From Paramecium tetraurelia (Eukaryota; Ciliophora; Oligohymenophorea; Peniculida; Parameciidae): a stretch of DNA of 64,000 nt. A program made the translations under genes and the position numbers. The notes beneath the pieces were generated by a model that was given only the letters and a program-made list of their open reading frames with translations, did no database searches and had not been told where the DNA came from. The stretch is from the NCBI RefSeq assembly GCF_000165425.1, contig NW_001799277.1, positions 186,001 to 250,000 of the forward strand. Direction: 5' to 3'. Of this stretch, positions 10,194 to 24,529 are shown piece after piece (position 1 is the first letter of the stretch; each line of letters begins with the position of its first letter).

Positions 10194-13100
10194 ATGATTG
10201 TTAGATTGATGATAAGTTTACTACTATTGCTTATGCAAACTTTAGTAGAAGGTTACAAATTAATTTATCTTTAGCCATGACGGACGCCTCAAGAGACACA
10301 ACAATAGATGCAGTTGTAATTCTGTCAGTTTCTACTGTCTTGGGGAAGGAGAAATCAAGCCCAATAGGTTCGTTGTTGGGAGGCACAACATTATATATGA
10401 AGGTAAAAATATCATTAAATAGACTAGGTATAAGGTTTGGATTAGACTGCAAGCAATAATGCAGTATATATTGGAAAGTATCCGTGCCTTATCTCAGATA
10501 AAGGTGTTAACGGATTGTTTATGAATTGTAAAACAACAAAACCTGATCCAAATGACCATAACTTATCAGGGTTAAAAATAGTTGTTAAGGTTTTGGATAA
10601 ACCAGACTCGGTTTGTACATACAGTAGTGGGTACTGCAAATTTACATACTCTGAGAATATGACGCCAAAATTATTTTAAGTTGTTCCAAGATCAAACCAC
10701 CCTAGAAGCCTAAGTTATTGGAGAGCCAAATGGACTGTATCTAGCAATGCAGTAGAGTATCTGGAAGGATAATTCATGGATGCTAATAGGTGTGATAGAT
10801 TCACAGTTTAAGATATGTATCCAAAAGAAATCAACCCATTGGATGACGGAGTAGTTTGTTAGGTTTCTGCTGAGATCAGGGCTGGATATTATGGTTACGT
10901 CATAAAATCATAAAGAGGCTATTAAAAGAATGATGTTGGAGTAAATTAGAAGAAGGTCCATTCTGATAGAACTTATGACTCAAAGTAATATTATATAATA
11001 ATAAAATTAGAGTAATCCCACTAATTACAGGTATCAGCACTAATTTTGCATCCCCTGAAGGACAGATACTAGAAATTGTAGGTCTTGGATTTAGTCCAAT
11101 TTCCTCTGAGAATTTTGTAAAAATCTCTGGATAATCTGAAAACATTAAAGTTTTGTCATCCTCCCCCACTAACATTATTGCAAAGATACCGAAGTTGGAA
11201 AACCTACCTAGATTATAGGATTCGACTGAAAATTCTTTATATTTACAAGGAAGTGGATTGCATTACACCAGATGGGATATTTCTGGTTTATCTCTTAATT
11301 GTCCATCTTTTAGATAGCAAATAATTACTGATAAGACTGTATGGAATAGCAGGATCAAATTTGATGGAATCTATCCTGAACCTGATGTTCATAATATTTT
11401 TGGAGAAAACTACGGGTAATATTTCAGAGGCTTCTTGAAGGCACCTTTTACAGCCAACTATAAATTCTATATCTCCTCAGACAATTGCGCTGAATTCTAC
11501 ATATAAACAGCTGAGAAACTAAAACCTATTAGACCTGATAGTCCAATTGTTTAAAGCAGTTGGAATCCTTACAAGAACTATTGGTATGAATACTTGAGTA
11601 CATCATCAGAGATCAAAACTATATCAGAGAATATTTCTTTGGAGGAAGGTTAAATGTATTATATTGAGGCTTATCATCTTAATGGGCCTTAAGAAGGTCA
11701 CCTAACAGTGTCGATGGAAATTGAAAGTGAAACTCGAAAAATCAATTCCCTTAATAGCATCTATCAAATATCCACTTCATACACTCCTATTAAAGAGGTG
11801 ATTGAGTTCTCCCTTTACAATTCAAATGCAAACACCCTATTAACAGGTAAATATAGACTTTAATTCACGTATGGAACTAAGACTTACCCTTAGACAGAAC
11901 TCTATTATTCCTATATTACAGTTGAATTATCATCAAATTCGTATGCAAATGCAATTAAAAATGCCATTCAGAATTGTGGCGCAAACTACCTCGTTACAGT
12001 AGCCCTCACAAAATTAGACAGCACCGGAAAGGAGTTAGAAGAAACTGCTACTACATTTGCTGGATATAAATACACAATTACATTTGATTCCTACAGAGGA
12101 GGAATACCTTACAGAGCACTCCCAAAAATGATATACGCAAATCTTAAAGGAGGTGTAGTGGGATCAAAGATAGAATGCACTCAATCTCCATCAGATCCAA
12201 TCAGTGGTACATTTTAATTGGCTATGACTATTAATGGCTAAGATAATTTATTCTAAACAGCTGAAAATAGTTATGAGTTGAATTTTAATACGGCAAGTGC
12301 AGTATTAGCTGACAATATTGAAAGGCTTACAGGTTATCGACCTTTGGTCTGGACTATAGGAAGAGCCTAAGACGGATGGAGTTGGTTTATAAAATTAAGG
12401 TCACATTCAGAAGATCTCAGTGATTTCAGAGTCTTAAACAATTAATTAGTATCAGGTAATGGCGATGTCACTATTACACTAACACAACCATTACCAAACA
12501 GCAACAACTTATTATTTGAGCCTATTCCTAATGAGTTATTGTTTACATATAGTGAAAATCCATAAGTTTAAGTTGAAGTTTAGTATCAATTAATTGAACA
12601 TGGAAGCGTGATAGAATCTGAATTAATACTAGCTGGATGTGCACAATAATCAGCTTGTGACTTAACTTTGAATGAAGAAAAGACACCATTAGTGACAGCC
12701 TATTCAATATCTGGATCTGTTCTATCTCTTACAATTGAGGAGGGAGTCGATTTGACAATAATTTCCAATGACCTAGTAATTCAATACTTAGGAGCAGATT
12801 GCAATAACATTTAAGTTACAAATGATGGATCACCATATACTATAACTTGTAATTTGGAGTAGTAGGATGGTAAAACAATTAAAGAAGCAGGAGATGGGTA
12901 ATTGCCAGTCGTTCATCATAAAGATATTGGATATTCAAAAATAGATTAAAGTCTAACAGTTGAAAATATAGATTTGAATATAATGTCAATCTCGCCTATT
13001 GCAGGATCTCCAGATGGAGGTACAACAATCACGATTGCAGGCACTGGTTTTCCAAAAAACTCAGATAGAGAATTCACATTCTAAATTGATGGTTAAAATG

Positions 13101-16100
13101 TTAAGCCATTATCAATAACAAACAATTAATTAGTCTTCATTACTCCTAAAAAAGTAAATGGAGGAACTGGAAGTATTTCCCTTTCGTTTAATACAAAAAC
13201 AGCAACAAGCACATTGACCTATGATGATTCATTAAGGATTCAAGTTACTGGTTTAGAGTTTAACTCAAAATCACCAGTATTCAGAGGTGAAATGAAAATC
13301 ACAGGAGTTAATTTTGGAACAGTTAAAGAGGATATTAAAGTTACATTGGTAGGAAATAAATCCTATAATGCTAAGGTATTATCAGTCACTGATTCCTAAA
13401 TTACAGTTTATTTGAGAGGAGGAATGCCTGGTAATTATAGAGTTATTGTTACAAAAAAGAATTTTGGTGATTCCTATTCAAATAACGATGATAATTTATT
13501 TAAATACATAATCCCAATTAATAGTGTGACTTTAGAAGATGGAACTAGTTAGGCAAAAGGATCAGAAGCAGGAGGAACTGTTATTAAGATTACTGGATCA
13601 CATTTTGTAAAAGGAGAAACTCTTGTGTATATTGGTAGAGCTGTGAATTGGTTATGTGAAATAGATGAAACTAGGTTTACCAGTGAAACCATATATTGTA
13701 CTGTTCCAGCAAAATACGAATTGTATACTGAAGAACCTCAATTAGTACTTGTAACTTTACAAATAACACTTGAATCAACTTGTTTCGATAGTATCAATAA
13801 TTGTTTATTTACTTATGAAAATTAATTGACTCCAAAACTTGAAGCATATCCTGAATCTGTTACTTAATACTCAGGGTCAAGAATATTAACAGAAGAGGAT
13901 CATTCAAAACCAGATTATTATAAGCTGATATAAAGGAAGAGATTCTTATGGACAGATGAATCAAAAAAACATGGTCACAATCACATTTTGAATGTTGGCA
14001 AATCTTCAAGGAGAGATATGCTCACATCTACAGATTTGGTTTTGACTCAGTAAAAAACATATAAACCAGGGGATCTAGAAACATTATCAGGAATTGGATT
14101 AACATCAAGTGTCTCAGTTGTATTCAAAGGTCCTGTGACATAGACAGTGGCTGCCACTGTAGATGATAATACTATCACTTATACAATTCCAAATCTACCA
14201 TAAGGATACTATTCTACTTACATATTAACTTAAACTGGTTATGCTGATAAGATATGGGTTAGTATAATTGAATTAAGCGTTACAAGTATTGACAATGCTG
14301 CAATTGGAGGATAGATATTAACAATAAATGGTGCAGGATTTAATGCTAATTAAAATCCAATTGTTAAAGTTGGATCTACCACATGCACTGAGTTGTAAGT
14401 AATCTCCAGTGTATAAATTAAATGCAGAATGGCAAGATAATCAGGAACTTCAGCAGTAGTCACTCTAACTTAATCACCTTCTGAGAGTAATTCTGCTACT
14501 CCTTATACAGTTGAATATACAATAGCCATTTATCCAACTTCAAGTTCCCCTCTTATCACATCTATTAGTGGTGTTACCTATGATAGTACTTAGAAGGCTA
14601 ACAAAATGACAACAGGGGATGTTATTTTAGTATTCACAGGTAGTAATCTATCTGGTACTAATATTCTGGCAACATTGGAACACATGAATCGTAAGATTAT
14701 TGGCACAGTTTCAGCATTGTCTGATACATCAGTAACAGCAACATTTACAAGTGTACCAATAGGAGTTTATTCAATACAATTACTATTGGATAATAAGTAT
14801 GCCTATCATAATGATGCTAATAAATAGAAATTAATTATTAGTGCATCTCAACCAACCTCAAATAATCCTATAGTATCTTATGCAGGTGGTGCCACAATCA
14901 CATTCACTGGCACTGGATTTGATACTTAAACAGAATTCAGCTCTGTTTAAGTATGTGGATTCAATTGTCCTATTACTAGTTCATCATACACAAGTCTCTC
15001 TTGCGAAGCCCCTAAATTGTTGACAACTTCAGTGTTACAACAATATACGGCACTCCAGGAACCTCCTAGATATATTAAACTATCTGAAGTTCAATTATTA
15101 GCTGACACAATCCCCTTAGCATAGACATTCTTTGATCTGCAATAATCAACCTATTATGTTTCGAGTGCTGCTTCTAATTGCTTCTTGTAAGTTGACTTTG
15201 GTTCAAGTAGAAACTTGAAATTGAATCAATTGAGATATTTACCTAGAATTGATGTAGAAGCCATTTATTTGAAAGGAGCTGTTTTTTAATATACTTTAGA
15301 TGGTTCGATTTGGGTGGATTTCTTAACAATCGATTAATCAGTTCATACTGGGTGGAATATCTATGTTCCTTCAGGTGATATTTCTGGAATTAAGGCTATT
15401 AGACTATTTGATTCAAGAGGAACTACAGGTTCATAATGTTAATTGGCTGAAATTGAAATCAAAGGATGGGTACTATCAAACAGTAAAAATGCCTATTCGG
15501 TCCCAACTCCTTGTAATGCAGATCTCCAAGTAAATGGATAATCGATAGGTACAATACTCAATGCTGTCAGTTATTCATCAAGTAGTGTTCCCATGGTTAA
15601 CACAGTAAGTCCAAAGACAGGTAGTTTTACAGAATAGGCTATCATTACTATAACTGGAACAGGATTTGTAAATGGATAAACATAAGTTGCAATTGATGGA
15701 GTGAGTTGTGTTATTCAAAGTGTAACCTAAACTGAAATCATATGTAAGACAGGTGTGAAAGATTTAGAATAAACTTAATTGAATGGAGTATTTTAAGTGA
15801 GAGTTAATGGAAATCTAGCAGTGAACAATTAATAATTCATGTATGCTACTAAGTGGTCAGATATTAATACTTGGGGAGGATATGAGTATCCAGGTGATGG
15901 AGATTCAGTTATTGTCAATGCAGGATAAACATTAATTGTTGATGTTAAAACACCTAAATTGATGTAGTTGTTAGTGGAAGGCACATTAACATTTTCAGAT
16001 GAACTTGATACTTCGATTGATGCTCATTACATTGTTATTAGAGAGGGTAAATTCAATATTGGAACTGAACTGATAGCCCATTAACATAAAGTCTAAATCA

Positions 16101-19100
16101 CTTTGTATGGTGATGAATAAGATGTCTAAATGCCTGAGATGGGTAATAAAGTGCTAGGATGTCATTAATGCCAATTAATCATACATGGAAAAGAAAGAAC
16201 ACCAACTTGGACATTATTATCTAGTACAGCATTAGCTGGAGCTACATAAATTACAGTAGATGATCCAGTAGATTGGTAAATTGGAGAATAGATAGTGATA
16301 ACTTCAAGTGAAGTCTAACATTTGTAAAGTGAAAAAAGGTATATAGTATCTGTGAGTGACGATAAAAAGACTTTGCATCTCGATTATCCTCTTCTGTACA
16401 AACATTATTCAGCAATTGAGACTTATGGAGATGAACAATTCCCCATGAAAGTTGAAGTGGGATTGTTGACTAGAAATATTGTTATACAAGGAGAACAATC
16501 AAGTGTGAAATATGGGTATCATTTGATGATTCATGGAAGAGCTGAAAAAGGTGCTGTAGGCAAAATTTCATATGCAGAATTCAGATATGGTGGATAGCCT
16601 AAAATTATTGGTAGATATCCAGTTCATTTTCATTTGAATGGTGAAATAGATAACTCTTATGTTGTTGGTAATTCAATTCATGATTGCTACGCTCGTTGTG
16701 TGACTATTCATGGTGTACATTACTTGAAGGTTTAGAAGAATGTATGCTATAATACCTTTGGACACGCTATTTTCCTAGAAGATGGTATTGAGACAAATAA
16801 TGTAATTGAAGACAATCTTGTTGCAGGCACTAAATAAAGTTGGATAATGTTGCAAACAGATATTACTGTCTCTACTTTTTGGGTGACAAATCCATAAAAC
16901 ATACTAAGAAGAAATAGATCAGGAGGATCTGAATGGTACGGGTTTTGGTATGAAATCAAAACTAATCCAGATGGACCTTCAGCTACTTCAGACATTTGTC
17001 CACCTGGTCTAAGCATGCTTGAGTTTAAAGATAATTGGTCACACTCTAATGGCAGATTTGGTCTTCGTATTTTCTAAATGGCTCCCAGGTAGTATCCTTG
17101 TATGGATTTGGCAAATTGGGCCAATGATTAACCCTACATTGATAATCCCAGCATTCAATCCGTTTTTGAAACGTTCCGCACATGGAAGAATAATGAATGT
17201 GGAATTCTGGGCGAAGAATTAGGGAATATTTACTTCAAAGATATCATGATTGCAGAATCCAAATTTGCAGGTTTCTAATCCCATAGAACTAATCATTCTG
17301 ATGAAGGAGCTGTTTTAGATAATGCTTTGATTGTTGGAAAATCAATAAACAATGCATATTCAGATGCGTACTATGAAGGATCCAGAGCCTTGGTTGTACC
17401 AAGAACAAATGGATTCTTGGCTAAAAATATCAGAATGTACAATTTTGGAAGCAATACTGCTTTGATCGAGTCTTGTTCGATGTGTTGGCATGATTTCGTT
17501 TGGGTTCAAGGTGGTAAGAATACTCATTTCTTTAACGTAAAAGCATACAATTCAAATTCAGCTAAGAGAATATATTGGTAGAGACATAGAAGAGAAATAT
17601 TCTGGGATATAGATGGCTCAATCACAAATGTAGATGGAGGTGCATACATTATTCCGTATAAGAAACATATTGATGGGATTCCAGGATGTGTTACTCATCC
17701 AGAAGAATATTGGGATAATTCTATCATCTGCGCAATGAATTAAGTTACAATAAGGGATGTATTAATTAATAATCCAACTCCAGAATAAGACTTCAGTGGA
17801 GTGGATCTAAAAATCTATAGACTTGATGATTCTAATATTGAAACTAAAATGGACTAATCTATAGATGAAGCCAAATATATAGAGGCTGAAACTATGATGG
17901 TCATTAAATCAGGTAGTAAGGATGTTCCTAAATCATTTGTTAGTATCTTTGCTACTGGATTCACATACAATGTTCATTTTAAGCTTGGAGCTAGTGATCC
18001 TTTGAGTATGGGTATCTTTGCATCACCTTACTTTAAGGAGGCAGATAATGCTGTGGTGTTAAGGTTTAATTATTCTACAAATAGAGAGACTTTCGATATT
18101 ATGAGACATATTGAAAAATAATTCCCTTTAAATTACACTAAATTAAATTAGAAACCTAATACTCATGTGTGTAATCAAGGTGATTGGTATAATGATAAAA
18201 CAAATAAATTATTCTTCATATGCTTATCTGGTAAAAACAAGAAAAAATATGAGTATGTTGAAGTAAGGGGAGTGATATGCAGAGATGAATGCAGTTCATT
18301 AGGAGATGTAAAATAAGAGGATGGGTATAGATATTGGAGTGATCCCAATACTTGGATTGACAATAAAGTTCCAGTCGAAGGTGATAATCCAATAGTATAA
18401 GCAGCATATTAAGTTATTTTGGATGTTGATACACCAAAGTTGGCTAATTTAACAATTTTAGGAACTCTGATTTTTGATGAAAGAAGAGCATCGACTAAGT
18501 TGGAGGCGGAGAGAATATGGGTAAGATCAGGTAAGCTATTGGCAGGTAATTCCACTCATCCATTTCCTGGTAAAATTAATATCATTTTGAATGGGGAGTT
18601 TGGTGATAATCCATTAATTATTGATTCAAAATTGGATGTCGGAAACAAAGTATTGGCTGTTACAAAAGCCTTGGAATTATATTCGACACCTCCAAGAACA
18701 GTTTGGACTAGACTAGCTGTTTATGCTGATGCTGGAACTACTGAGATTCAAGTTATAGAATGCAGTGATTGGGCAATAGGAGATGAAATTATATTTGGTC
18801 CATCAGGAACTAATCCAGATTAGAGAGAGAAGAGAAAGATTCAGTCTATTTAAGGATGTGTCATCAAATTGGATTAAGCACTTGAGTTTGATCATTATGG
18901 AGCTCCTTAAGTGACTCTGGATAAGGGAGATGTTGGTTAATTAGATATGAGAGCTGTAGTAGGTCATTTGACTAGAAAGATTAAGATTGAAGGAGGACCT
19001 AGTGTACACGGTTTAGGATGTAGAGTTTTGATTTACTAATTTGAGGAACCAGAAGCAAATTTAGGATACCCAAGGAGAGGTTACACCGTATTACATGGAG

Positions 19101-21327
19101 TTGAATTTAATAATTGTGGTTAATTTGATACTTAAAGAAGTGGACTGGATTTTAGGAACCTTAAAAGTTAAATCATTAAGACTCCAAGTGAAGTTATTGG
19201 GTGTTCATTCCATGATACCACAGGTATGTTGATGACAATACAGGACTCATAATATATTACAATCAAGAATAATATATTCTTTAATGGAATTAAAGCTTTG
19301 GTTTAGATTAATAACAGTCAATATGTGAAGTTTTAAGGGAATGCTATGGTTTATGTGAAGAAAAGGATGGTTTAGGAGTTTGAAGGAGGTATTGCAAATT
19401 GGGCTGTATTTGGAAATTTCATCTATATGGATGAATATATACCAACTCGAATGACAAGGGATATCCTTGATATATCTGGTAATGTAGGATAAGGGTCACA
19501 AGACACAGGATTCTTTGTTATGGGTCATAAATGTAGTGATGCTTAAATATCTTCATTCTATAATAATCACTGTTCTGGAACTGTGTTGGTTTGTTTTGCA
19601 GTCAGATAGGTGTCTAGCAAATGTACATATATGTCAGGTCTTTATGCTCATCATAGTGAAGGAGGAATAATGTTAGCGGTTTAAACTGAATAAGTATAAC
19701 TGGAAAATACCATAGTTGCTGAAAATAATAGAAGCATTGTATTAAAATTGGGTTCATGGAACTATTATGATAATACCATTAAGCTTAATAAACTCTTCAT
19801 CTCTGCTTTAGTTAGACCTGATTGTGTTAAATGCTATTCGAGTTCTCTTAGTCCTCATTGCAAAGATTCCTTCGGTATTTAAATGGGTACTGTCTCCACT
19901 ACAGCCTTCCCTCCAATTAATAGTCCCATTTCTTCAGAATTCGATATTATTTGTACATCCTAAAAGATTGATCTTAAAGTTTATTTAACAAATGTGGAAT
20001 TCCACAATTTTAGACTCACTTATGACAACTTACCCTAATGTGGTGAAAATGCAGCCTTCAGATAACATAAAGGAGCACATGACATGTCAGGATAACATTA
20101 CCTAGTTAATTCTCCATGTACAAATTGCTAGTTTGAAGCCCTTTTATACAAGTCATTAGGATTTGAAGTGAGAAAATTAGGATGGTTTGGAGGTTGTGGT
20201 TCATTTGGTTGTTCAGGATTAACCAATTACTTGATTGAGGATTAAACTGGACATTTCTTTGGATCAATCGGTCAAGGCATTGGAAATAATACTTATTTTG
20301 GACCCAATGTTACATATTGTACTAGATAAGAGTCATGGAACGGATATTGGTGTCCTGGTAGAAAGATTACAACCTTGGGCTTTATGAGCACTGCTCCTGA
20401 CTACAAGAAGAGATTGTATTCACCAATTAAATTAACTGACGGAGAATTCTTTAATGAAATGAATAGTTAAATGGAGTGGGCTTGGCTGGGATCAGAACCT
20501 TTGAATTTAAGAGAATCTAAATTCGTTGCTCTTATAGCTACAAACACCATAATCAACATGACCAATGCAGGAACCAATCCGACTTCATCAGAGTATTAAA
20601 TGTCTAAAAGAAGAGAAGATGGTAGTCCAGAAGATTTTGTTATTTTAATGTGGCAATTCTAAGTGCCCTAATTTATTTAAGTTTTTGTTGATAACAAAGT
20701 CATTCAACCTGGATTAACAACTCATTCTAAGCATCATGATCTATTGAAAATGACTGATCAATGTGGTGCTAATAATTATTTCTATGAAAATAGAACCATC
20801 CATTTTGTTGTAAACGGATAATTAGGCTGTAGAGTTAAAATTGCACTTAAAAACACCCTCTAAATATCCACTAGGTTAGAATTGTCTACTGAAGAATTCT
20901 ATGGTGATAAGTTCTTATAATATGCTAGAGCATAATTAGGAGGAGACCCTTATAACTACTTTATCATAGGTATAAAGAAATAAACCAGAAGATTCTTGGA
21001 ACAAAGTGTTAGCTATTAAGTCTCAGTTGAATGGGGTATTGTTGATAGTGCAGAAATCGGATCAGAATAATCATCCAATTCTAAGACAACCTTAGAAGAA
21101 TTTGCTAGTAAATTAGAGTTTTTGAATCCACCCCCTGAAATTGGTAAGATTCTGGAATTGAGTTCATCCTTATCGGTTATTGATAAATTGAATTTCCCAT
21201 CTACTGAGCCAACTTCAGGTATAATTATATATATATTAATTTAGCTTCTCCATAAGGATCTAATACAAACAATTAAAGTAATGGAAATACTAATTCAGGT
21301 TAAGATTAATCATCAGGAAATAGCAAC

Positions 21328-21389
<62 letters not shown>

Positions 21390-21702
21390 TAACAATTAAA
21401 ATGATACTGATATATTATTTACAACAGATGAGTTAGTTAATTAAGGAGATTCTAAGGATGATTCTAATTAAGAAGATATTGGAACAGTTACAAAATCTTT
21501 TAGCAAAGGAGATCCTTAATCTAATACAGTCATTATTGTTGTTTCTGTTATTTGTTCTGTAGTAGGCATCTCGCTTTTGATTGCTGGTTTGTTATATTAT
21601 AAAAAAGTTAAATTGGCCAAACTAATTGCTTCAAGAAATTAAAGAGTTGATAATGAATTTTTCAAAATCAATCTCACAGAACAATAATTGCAAGCATAAT
21701 GA
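10194..21702 (+). CDS. Giant PKHD1L1/fibrocystin-L-like surface protein
   Basis: The product is about 3,800 residues. It opens with a signal peptide (MIVRLMISLLLLLMQTLVEG). In order it then shows an early IPT/TIG repeat (SPIGSLLGGTTLYM), a PA14 domain near nt 11340-11520 (FDGIYPEPDVHN, FYISSDNCAEFYI), and several more IPT/TIG repeats between nt 12990 and 15850 (SPIAGSPDGGTTITIAGTGF, SPKTGSFTEQAIITITGTGF). A discoidin-like segment interrupts the IPT series at 15080-15470. Next come a G8 domain (15855-16060, starting WSDINTWGGYEYPGDGDSV) with beta-helix repeats, and a second G8 domain (18325-18600, WSDPNTWIDNKVPVEGDN) with its own beta-helix region. After a 24-Asn run there is one membrane segment (VIIVVSVICSVVGISLLIAG) and a ~35-residue basic tail. 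This order is that of the vertebrate PKHD1L1 family. Introns include 10985-11010 and ~21220-21245 (26 nt each). The first intron appears to start GTT. It is probably an extracellular, sugar- or matrix-binding coat protein on the plasma or ciliary membrane. Confidence 0.9.
21325..21396 (+). repeat. AAT microsatellite coding 24 asparagines
   Basis: An almost pure AAT repeat with a few AAC codons encodes 24 consecutive Asn in the stalk just before the membrane segment of the giant surface protein. It is in frame and should vary in length between strains. Confidence 0.9.
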
Positions 21703-21909
21703 TTCATTATTAAATAAATTATAATAGTAATTTTAATATATATAATTCTATTATACAGAGTTTAGTTTACTATATTTATTTAGAATACTAGTATGTATTT
21801 AAGATAAGAATAAGTTTGGAATTCTTAAATAAAAAAGTTCATATAAATAGTGGATAATTTAATAATAATAAATTTACTATTAAAAATAAAATTGCAATAA
21901 AATAAAATA

Positions 21910-22571
21910 ATGTTAAATACAAGCTCAATGAATTTAGGAGACACAAGCAAAGTATACAAGCAAAGCAATCAACTTGGAATTTTGTCTACAGCCATAAGCA
22001 AAATAGGAAATTCAGATCACTCATTTCAAAAGGGAGTTAAGGCAGCGAATACTACAAATGTATCTCCTGTAAGGATGCGATTGTTTAGAGAATCCCCAGA
22101 AAGAAAATAAAGAGGCCTAGATGGATTGGTTGTCGGAGAGTTTCAGTAATTAAATAGTTTTATTGTAATAGTCCTCGTAAATAAACTTAAGTGGTGTATA
22201 GTAGCATTCATTAGAGTTCATCTCCAATGATTCATAAACCTCAATAGAAGCAATCATTTTAAGATTCACCTACAAGAGCTAAATAGAAGATAGATAGATT
22301 TAAGAACTGGGACTCCAAACTGGACATTGAATTATAATTACAAAACACTGGAATTACTAGAATGGGAAATGATATAGTCTATCAATCTGGTCCATAACTT
22401 AATTATACTAAATCAATATAATTAAATGAGAGATTAAATCGAAACAACCCTTCAATTACACAATCAGATATTGTATAGCTAACAGCTAAACTAAATGCAA
22501 TTCCAAGGACAGAATTAACTAACTTTACAAGAGGGTATTACAATATAACTATAATTTAGTCACGCTCATGA
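21910..22571 (+). CDS. Small basic Ser/Asn/Gln-rich protein, unknown
   Basis: About 210 residues starting MLNTSSMNLGDTSKVYKQSN. A 26-nt intron near 22150 (GTA...TAG) joins GLDGLVVGEF to HPRKQTQVVYSS; without it the frame hits a TGA. The frame ends …NITIIQSRS at the TGA 22569-22571. The protein is hydrophilic and basic, with many Ser/Arg-Pro sites (RESPERK, SSPMIHKP, FQDSPTRAK) that look like kinase targets. It has no coiled coil, membrane segment or known motif. It converges on the CK2 alpha gene, with ~190 bases between their stops. I do not recognise it. Confidence 0.7.
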
Positions 22572-22759
22572 ATTATCCACACTTTAATAATCATTGCAAA
22601 GGATATTGAAATCAAGCAAAGGCTATTGAGGATGTCTGATAATTTTTATATTAATAAATTTATTGCTTAAAATTAAATTAAATAATAAGAATGAACAGAA
22701 TTAATAAATACTATATGATAATGGTGTTTATATTTGATATTAATTTAAGACTCTAACTA

Positions 22760-23854
<1,095 letters not shown>

Positions 23855-24529
23855 TGTTGGTATTTTGATAAAATTTCAAATTAATATTATAGTGTTTAGA
23901 ATTCAATTTCGTTAATATATATACAAATGTAATCGCTATTAATAAATCAATGTTATCCAACTCAATTGAAATACTACTATAAATTATTTAAACTCTAAAG
24001 AAGCTATTCTATTCTATGATAGATAAAATGAACAGTATCTTTGAAAATCATCTGAGATTAAAAAAAATTGAATCTGAAATCTTCACAAAAAAATGGCTTA
24101 ATTTATATTTGTAATAATGATTTGAATCCTTTTGACCTATTTAATTTAAAATTAGAATATTTTATACAATCAAATTTTTCATAATCTTCTATTAGATATT
24201 ACTATATTCCATTTGAGTATTCCAAATATTGTTAAACATGTCTATCATATTAATATAACCTCTAGGCTGTTAATTCAAGATTCCTGAATAGTTCTGATCT
24301 AATTTAGAGTTGATAAAAGATATTAGATATGATTAGGACTGTGAAATATTTAAATTTTCATTAGTTACAGGTAATTTAGTTTAATGACTAAGGATAAGAT
24401 AAAAATAGAGAAGTGAATTAAATTGGCTAGTTAATTAGAGATGCAAATGAATTGGGTAATTAATAAAGAAGTGAAATTTTGTTATTTAATGAGTTAATTC
24501 GATCCGTTTTTAATTCAATATTAATTTAC
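23855..24529. promoter_or_regulatory. Divergent intergenic region, CK2 alpha and a trichocyst protein
   Basis: These 675 bases lie between two start codons facing away from each other. A plus-strand frame from 23951 to about 24120 (MLSNSIEILLQIIQTLKKLF) reads in a protein-like way but ends quickly, and I could not join it to anything. I name no control motif. The region should hold both promoters. Confidence 0.35.

Noticed and set aside
16747-17016. Minus-strand open frame within the giant gene
   Set aside because: The plus strand here carries conserved beta-helix sequence in a continuous frame; the antisense frame is a shadow.
17019-17222. Plus-strand frame in another phase (MSLKIIGHTLMADL)
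   Set aside because: The neighbouring phase continues the protein (SNGRFGLRIFQMAPRQYPC) without a stop, so this one is a shadow.
18419-18823. A 134-codon frame that ends at TAG, as if a separate gene
   Set aside because: With TAG read as Gln it is simply an internal part of the giant fibrocystin-like gene, covering its second G8 domain.
23951-24121. A small plus-strand gene (MLSNSIEILLQIIQTLKK…)
   Set aside because: About 55 codons, close to the average chance length when TGA is the only stop. No intron joins it to the next open frame.
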